A stretch of 16,182 nt of DNA. Origin: Chloroflexota bacterium. GTDB taxonomy: Bacteria; Chloroflexota; Dormibacteria; CF-121. The position numbers and the translations under genes are program-made. Below, piece after piece: positions 13,938 through 16,182 of this stretch. Below the pieces are notes generated by a model that was not told where the DNA came from, ran no database searches, and saw nothing but the letters and a program-made list of their open reading frames with translations. The stretch lies in NCBI GenBank assembly GCA_005882525.1, contig VBGO01000078.1:1-16182 (forward strand), given 5' to 3'. Every line of letters begins with the position of its first letter. Position 1 is the first letter of the stretch.

Positions 13938-15172
13938 GCATCCTCGAAGGACTGCGGCTCGCCATCAACGGTTTGCTCTCGAACCGGCTGCGGTCCGTGC
14001 TGACCATGCTCGGCATCCTGATCGGTGTCTCGGCCGTGATCCTCCTGGTGGGGGTTGGCAACGGCGCGAGTGTCGCGGTCCAACAGCAGATCCAATCGCT
14101 GGGCTCAAACCTGCTGACGGTTTTTCCCTCGAACGCCCGGGGCGCCGGCGGCGTCCAGCAGGGCTTCGGCACCGGATCCACCTTGACGCTCGATGATGTG
14201 AAAGCCATCGCGAACCGGCAAACATCGCCGGACGTCGTGACGGCCATCCCCAGCACGGGCGGCCGGGCGCAGCTCACCTACGGCAATCAGAACTGGAACA
14301 GCAGCCTGACCGGCACAACCCAGGATTTCCCTTCGGTGCGGAACTACCAACTGGCGAGCGGTCAGTTTTTCAGTTCGGGCGAGGTCGATGCGTCGAGCAA
14401 GGTGGCGGTCATCGGCCCGACGGTCGCGTCCAACCTCTTCAGCGGGGCCGACCCGATCGGCCAGGTGATGAAGATCAACCGGCAGAACTTTCGGGTTATC
14501 GGCGTCTTCGCCTCCAAAGGCTCCTCCGGCGGGTTCAACAACCAGGACGACGTCGTGGTCGTGCCCATCACCTCAGCCTGGAGCTACCTGCTTGGTGGGC
14601 GGGGCCGGAATGTCCAGCAGATCTACGTCGAGGCGACCAGCGCGGAGGCGACGGCCGCGGCCAGCACCGAGGTGACCGAGGTATTGCTGGATCGGCATCA
14701 CATCTCGGATCCAACGCTGGCCGACTTCCAGATCCTCAGCCAGCAGGACGTGCTCAACAGCGCCTCCCAGACGACCGGGGTGCTCACCCTGATGCTGGGG
14801 GCAATCGCCGGCATCTCCCTCGTCGTCGGCGGCATCGGAATCATGAACATCATGCTGGTCACCGTCACGGAGCGGACGCGCGAGATCGGTATCCGCAAGG
14901 CGATCGGCGCCCGCCGGCAAGACATCTTGCTGCAGTTTCTGATCGAATCGATGTTCCTATCAGGCCTCGGCGGCGCGCTTGGCATCCTGATCGGTTTCGG
15001 CCTGGCCCGGGTCCTACCACTCCTCGTGTCAACGCTGCCAACCCCGATCATCTCCACGCCATCGGTCTTCATGGCCTTCGGCATCTCGGTCGGCATCGGT
15101 CTCTTCTTCGGTCTCTACCCCGCGAACCGGGCAGCGCGCCTGCGTCCAATCGAAGCGCTGCGATACGAGTGA
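13934..15172 (+). CDS. MacB/FtsX-type ABC transporter permease
   Basis: This 412-residue permease has the four-helix MacB layout: helix 1 (about 21-43, LTMLGILIGVSAVILLVGVG), a large extracytoplasmic MacB core domain (about 50-280), helix 2 (about 284-308), helix 3 (about 335-362) and helix 4 (about 378-400). The cytosolic coupling segment VTERTREIGIRKAIGARRQDIL after helix 2 and the final RLRPIEALRYE are family hallmarks. The length is normal for a stand-alone permease. It starts at ATG 13934 inside the ATPase stop (ATGA), with no separate ribosome site of note. The substrate is unknown: macrolides, antimicrobial peptides and lipopeptides are all precedents for this family. Confidence 0.96.
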   Translation: MSILEGLRLAINGLLSNRLRSVLTMLGILIGVSAVILLVGVGNGASVAVQQQIQSLGSNLLTVFPSNARGAGGVQQGFGTGSTLTLDDVKAIANRQTSPDVVTAIPSTGGRAQLTYGNQNWNSSLTGTTQDFPSVRNYQLASGQFFSSGEVDASSKVAVIGPTVASNLFSGADPIGQVMKINRQNFRVIGVFASKGSSGGFNNQDDVVVVPITSAWSYLLGGRGRNVQQIYVEATSAEATAAASTEVTEVLLDRHHISDPTLADFQILSQQDVLNSASQTTGVLTLMLGAIAGISLVVGGIGIMNIMLVTVTERTREIGIRKAIGARRQDILLQFLIESMFLSGLGGALGILIGFGLARVLPLLVSTLPTPIISTPSVFMAFGISVGIGLFFGLYPANRAARLRPIEALRYE

Positions 15173-15178
15173 ATTCTC

Positions 15179-15184
15179 AGGAGG
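15179..15184 (+). promoter_or_regulatory. Strong Shine-Dalgarno site for the DUF5666 gene
   Basis: AGGAGG lies 7 nt before ATG 15192 and directly after the permease stop. It is the best ribosome site of the operon and implies high translation of the small anchored protein. Confidence 0.7.
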
Positions 15185-15191
15185 TCAAGCA

Positions 15192-15686
15192 ATGATCAAA
15201 TATCCGATCGCCGCGCTTATCGTCGTCGTGGCGCTGCTCGGTGGCTTCTACGGCGGCTACAAGATTGGTGGGGGTGGCACGGCCAGCGCCGCCAACAACA
15301 CAACGACTGGGACCGGTCGCACCGCCGCCAACGGCCTCGCCGGCGGCCGTGGGCTCGCTGCCGCCTGCCCATCTCCAGGCGCCTCGCCGGCGGCCTCGCC
15401 AAGTGCAGCGGCGGCTCGACGCGGCGCAACCGGCACGGTCACCAACCTGACCAACAACAGCTTGACCATCCATGACGCTCGGTGCAACACCGACGTCAAG
15501 GTCACCTTCGACCAGAGCGTGATCGTGCGCAAGACGGTCACCGGCCAATCGTCCGACCTGCAGGAGACCGAGACCATCAACGTGACGGGAACGCGGGAGG
15601 CGGACGGCAGCATCAAGGCGAACAGCATCAATATCGTCCCGGCCGGCTCGGGCGGGTTCGGTGGCGGCGCGGCCAACGGCGGCTGA
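15192..15686 (+). CDS. Membrane-anchored DUF5666-like protein with glycine-rich tail
   Basis: This 164-residue protein has an uncleaved signal or membrane helix at 5-26, a low-complexity Ala/Gly/Thr/Pro linker (about 27-78), and a DUF5666-like beta domain (about 79-150; GTVTNLTNNSLTIHD, then VNVTGTREADGSIKANSI-like pattern near its end). The tail is glycine-rich (GGFGGGAANGG). DUF5666 is predicted to form a small beta-barrel of unknown function and is common outside the membrane in high-GC bacteria. Position directly after the permease, with a strong ribosome site, suggests an accessory, sensor or substrate-binding part of the exporter. The Gly-rich tail resembles that of the adaptor. Confidence 0.82.
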   Translation: MIKYPIAALIVVVALLGGFYGGYKIGGGGTASAANNTTTGTGRTAANGLAGGRGLAAACPSPGASPAASPSAAAARRGATGTVTNLTNNSLTIHDARCNTDVKVTFDQSVIVRKTVTGQSSDLQETETINVTGTREADGSIKANSINIVPAGSGGFGGGAANGG

Positions 15687-15699
15687 TGCCCCTAGCAGC

Positions 15700-15882
15700 G
15701 TGGACCGCCTGACCTGGCTGGCGCTGGCACTGGTGCTGTTGCTGGGTGGGCTATATCTGCACCTGCACCTGGCGGGCGAGTGGCTCGTCTACCTGGTCGC
15801 CGGTATCGGTGCGGGGATCGGGCTTGCGCTGGTTGGGAGCGTGATCCACGACGCGTTCGCCGGCCAGCGCGAACGGCGCTGA
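15700..15882 (+). CDS. Small two-helix membrane protein, unknown function
   Basis: This 60-residue frame has two hydrophobic segments: LTWLALALVLLLGGLYLHL near the start and WLVYLVAGIGAGIGLALVG in the middle. It ends in a charged AGQRERR tail, with the positive end likely inside. GTG 15700 is chosen because it places the first helix near the N-terminus and falls 13 nt after the DUF5666 stop. An earlier GTG at 15661 would overlap that gene and add 13 residues. No ribosome site is clear for either. It is the last gene of the operon. I do not recognise the family. Confidence 0.55.
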   Translation: MDRLTWLALALVLLLGGLYLHLHLAGEWLVYLVAGIGAGIGLALVGSVIHDAFAGQRERR

Positions 15883-16021
15883 CCGCCGAGTGCCGACGAT
15901 CAACGCTTCGGTCTAAAAGCTCTCGGACCAGGTCCCGTTAAGGCCGGTCGACCGTACTCTCATCGGGCGCCGCCCCGCCGTTCCAGGCTCGGCCGACCCA
16001 CCCCGCATCCGTAGGGGACGC
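15883..16021. other. Convergent intergenic region with two short palindromes
   Basis: This 139-nt region separates two converging genes, so terminators are expected. GGACC-A-GGTCC (15925-15935) and the 10-bp palindrome CGGTCGACCG (15945-15954) are visible, and GGGC-gcc-GCCC lies further right. CGGcCGACC near 15985-15997 can pair imperfectly with the second palindrome. No T-run typical of an intrinsic terminator follows. I see no RNA gene here. Confidence 0.35.
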
Positions 16022-16182
16022 TTAGCCGCGCGATTGCGCTTTCCGGCGTCGCCCGCCCGCGTACCCAAGCCCGGCGCCGAGCAGCGCGCCGATCGCGAGC
16101 AGCGGCCAGGGGTTGGCTTCCGCCGGCGCCGACGTGGTTGCCCTCGCAGCGGCCGGCCTGGTGACGCCAACCGGAAGGCTGG
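16022..16182 (-). CDS. C-terminal membrane anchor of an exported protein (5' part outside the window)
   Basis: The minus-strand frame is open from the right edge to a TAA at 16022-16024 and gives 52 residues. It shows an Ala/Pro/Thr-rich linker, then a hydrophobic helix (PWPLLAIGALLGAGLGYAGG) and a basic end RRRKAQSRG. This linker-helix-RRRK pattern is typical of the C-terminal anchor of an exported domain, such as CopC- or YcnI-like proteins, but the domain itself is not in view. Another frame over 15913-16170 is longer but is Arg-rich and has no such pattern, so it is rejected. Confidence 0.65.
   Translation of the reverse strand, partial: SLPVGVTRPAAARATTSAPAEANPWPLLAIGALLGAGLGYAGGRRRKAQSRG

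Noticed and set aside
8178..15882. Lantibiotic or bacteriocin immunity operon
   Set aside because: No precursor peptide, modification enzyme or C39 exporter is in the operon; the kinase and HtrA fit envelope stress better.
15883..16021. tRNA or riboswitch in the convergent gap
   Set aside because: I looked for a cloverleaf and known riboswitch cores on both strands and found none; the palindromes do not form a known fold.

Overview
The window is GC-rich bacterial DNA, densely coded, with Shine-Dalgarno sites, GTG/TTG starts and 4-nt stop/start overlaps. The gene set (Ku plus a LigD-type ligase, a molybdenum hydroxylase, an MprAB/HtrA-like stress module, a MacAB-type exporter without an outer-membrane partner, glycine-rich protein tails) suggests a high-GC, probably monoderm soil or subsurface lineage of the Chloroflexota/Dormibacterota type or an actinobacterium. 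This is inference from gene style; no rRNA or other phylogenetic marker is present.

Left part (1-6467, all minus strand, read right to left): a secreted C39-like papain-fold lipoprotein, GTP cyclohydrolase I (folE), a DUF72 protein, the end-joining protein Ku, a LigD-type ATP-dependent DNA ligase, and the [2Fe-2S] and molybdopterin subunits of a xanthine-dehydrogenase/4-hydroxybenzoyl-CoA-reductase-like enzyme. The last gene runs off the left edge. Gaps are 11-31 nt, so this may be one long transcript. The ligase beside Ku lacks the catalytic lysine and several other nucleotide-binding residues, so it looks like a pseudo-ligase.

Middle (6468-8097): a 196-nt divergent intergenic region holds a near-operator-like inverted repeat over a possible extended -10. 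It is followed by a tiny leader ORF that overlaps the TTG start of an NRAMP-related transporter. The transporter's metal-site motifs differ from canonical NRAMPs.

Right part (8178-15882, all plus strand): an OmpR-family response regulator, a sensor kinase, a membrane-anchored HtrA protease with a PDZ domain, a MacA-like adaptor, a MacB-like ATPase, a MacB/FtsX-like permease, a DUF5666 protein and a small two-helix membrane protein. Four-nt overlaps link regulator to kinase, adaptor to ATPase, and ATPase to permease. The regulator promoter and the region before htrA share 11-bp-spaced TCTTA direct repeats, typical of OmpR-family binding sites. The reading I favour is a self-contained envelope-stress module that senses damage, degrades misfolded extracytoplasmic protein and exports a toxic compound or peptide. 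It resembles actinobacterial mprA-mprB-pepD with an exporter attached.

The right edge holds the C-terminal membrane anchor of a convergent minus-strand gene. There is no rRNA, tRNA, CRISPR array, insertion sequence or phage gene that I can support. No gene-free stretch exceeds 200 bases.
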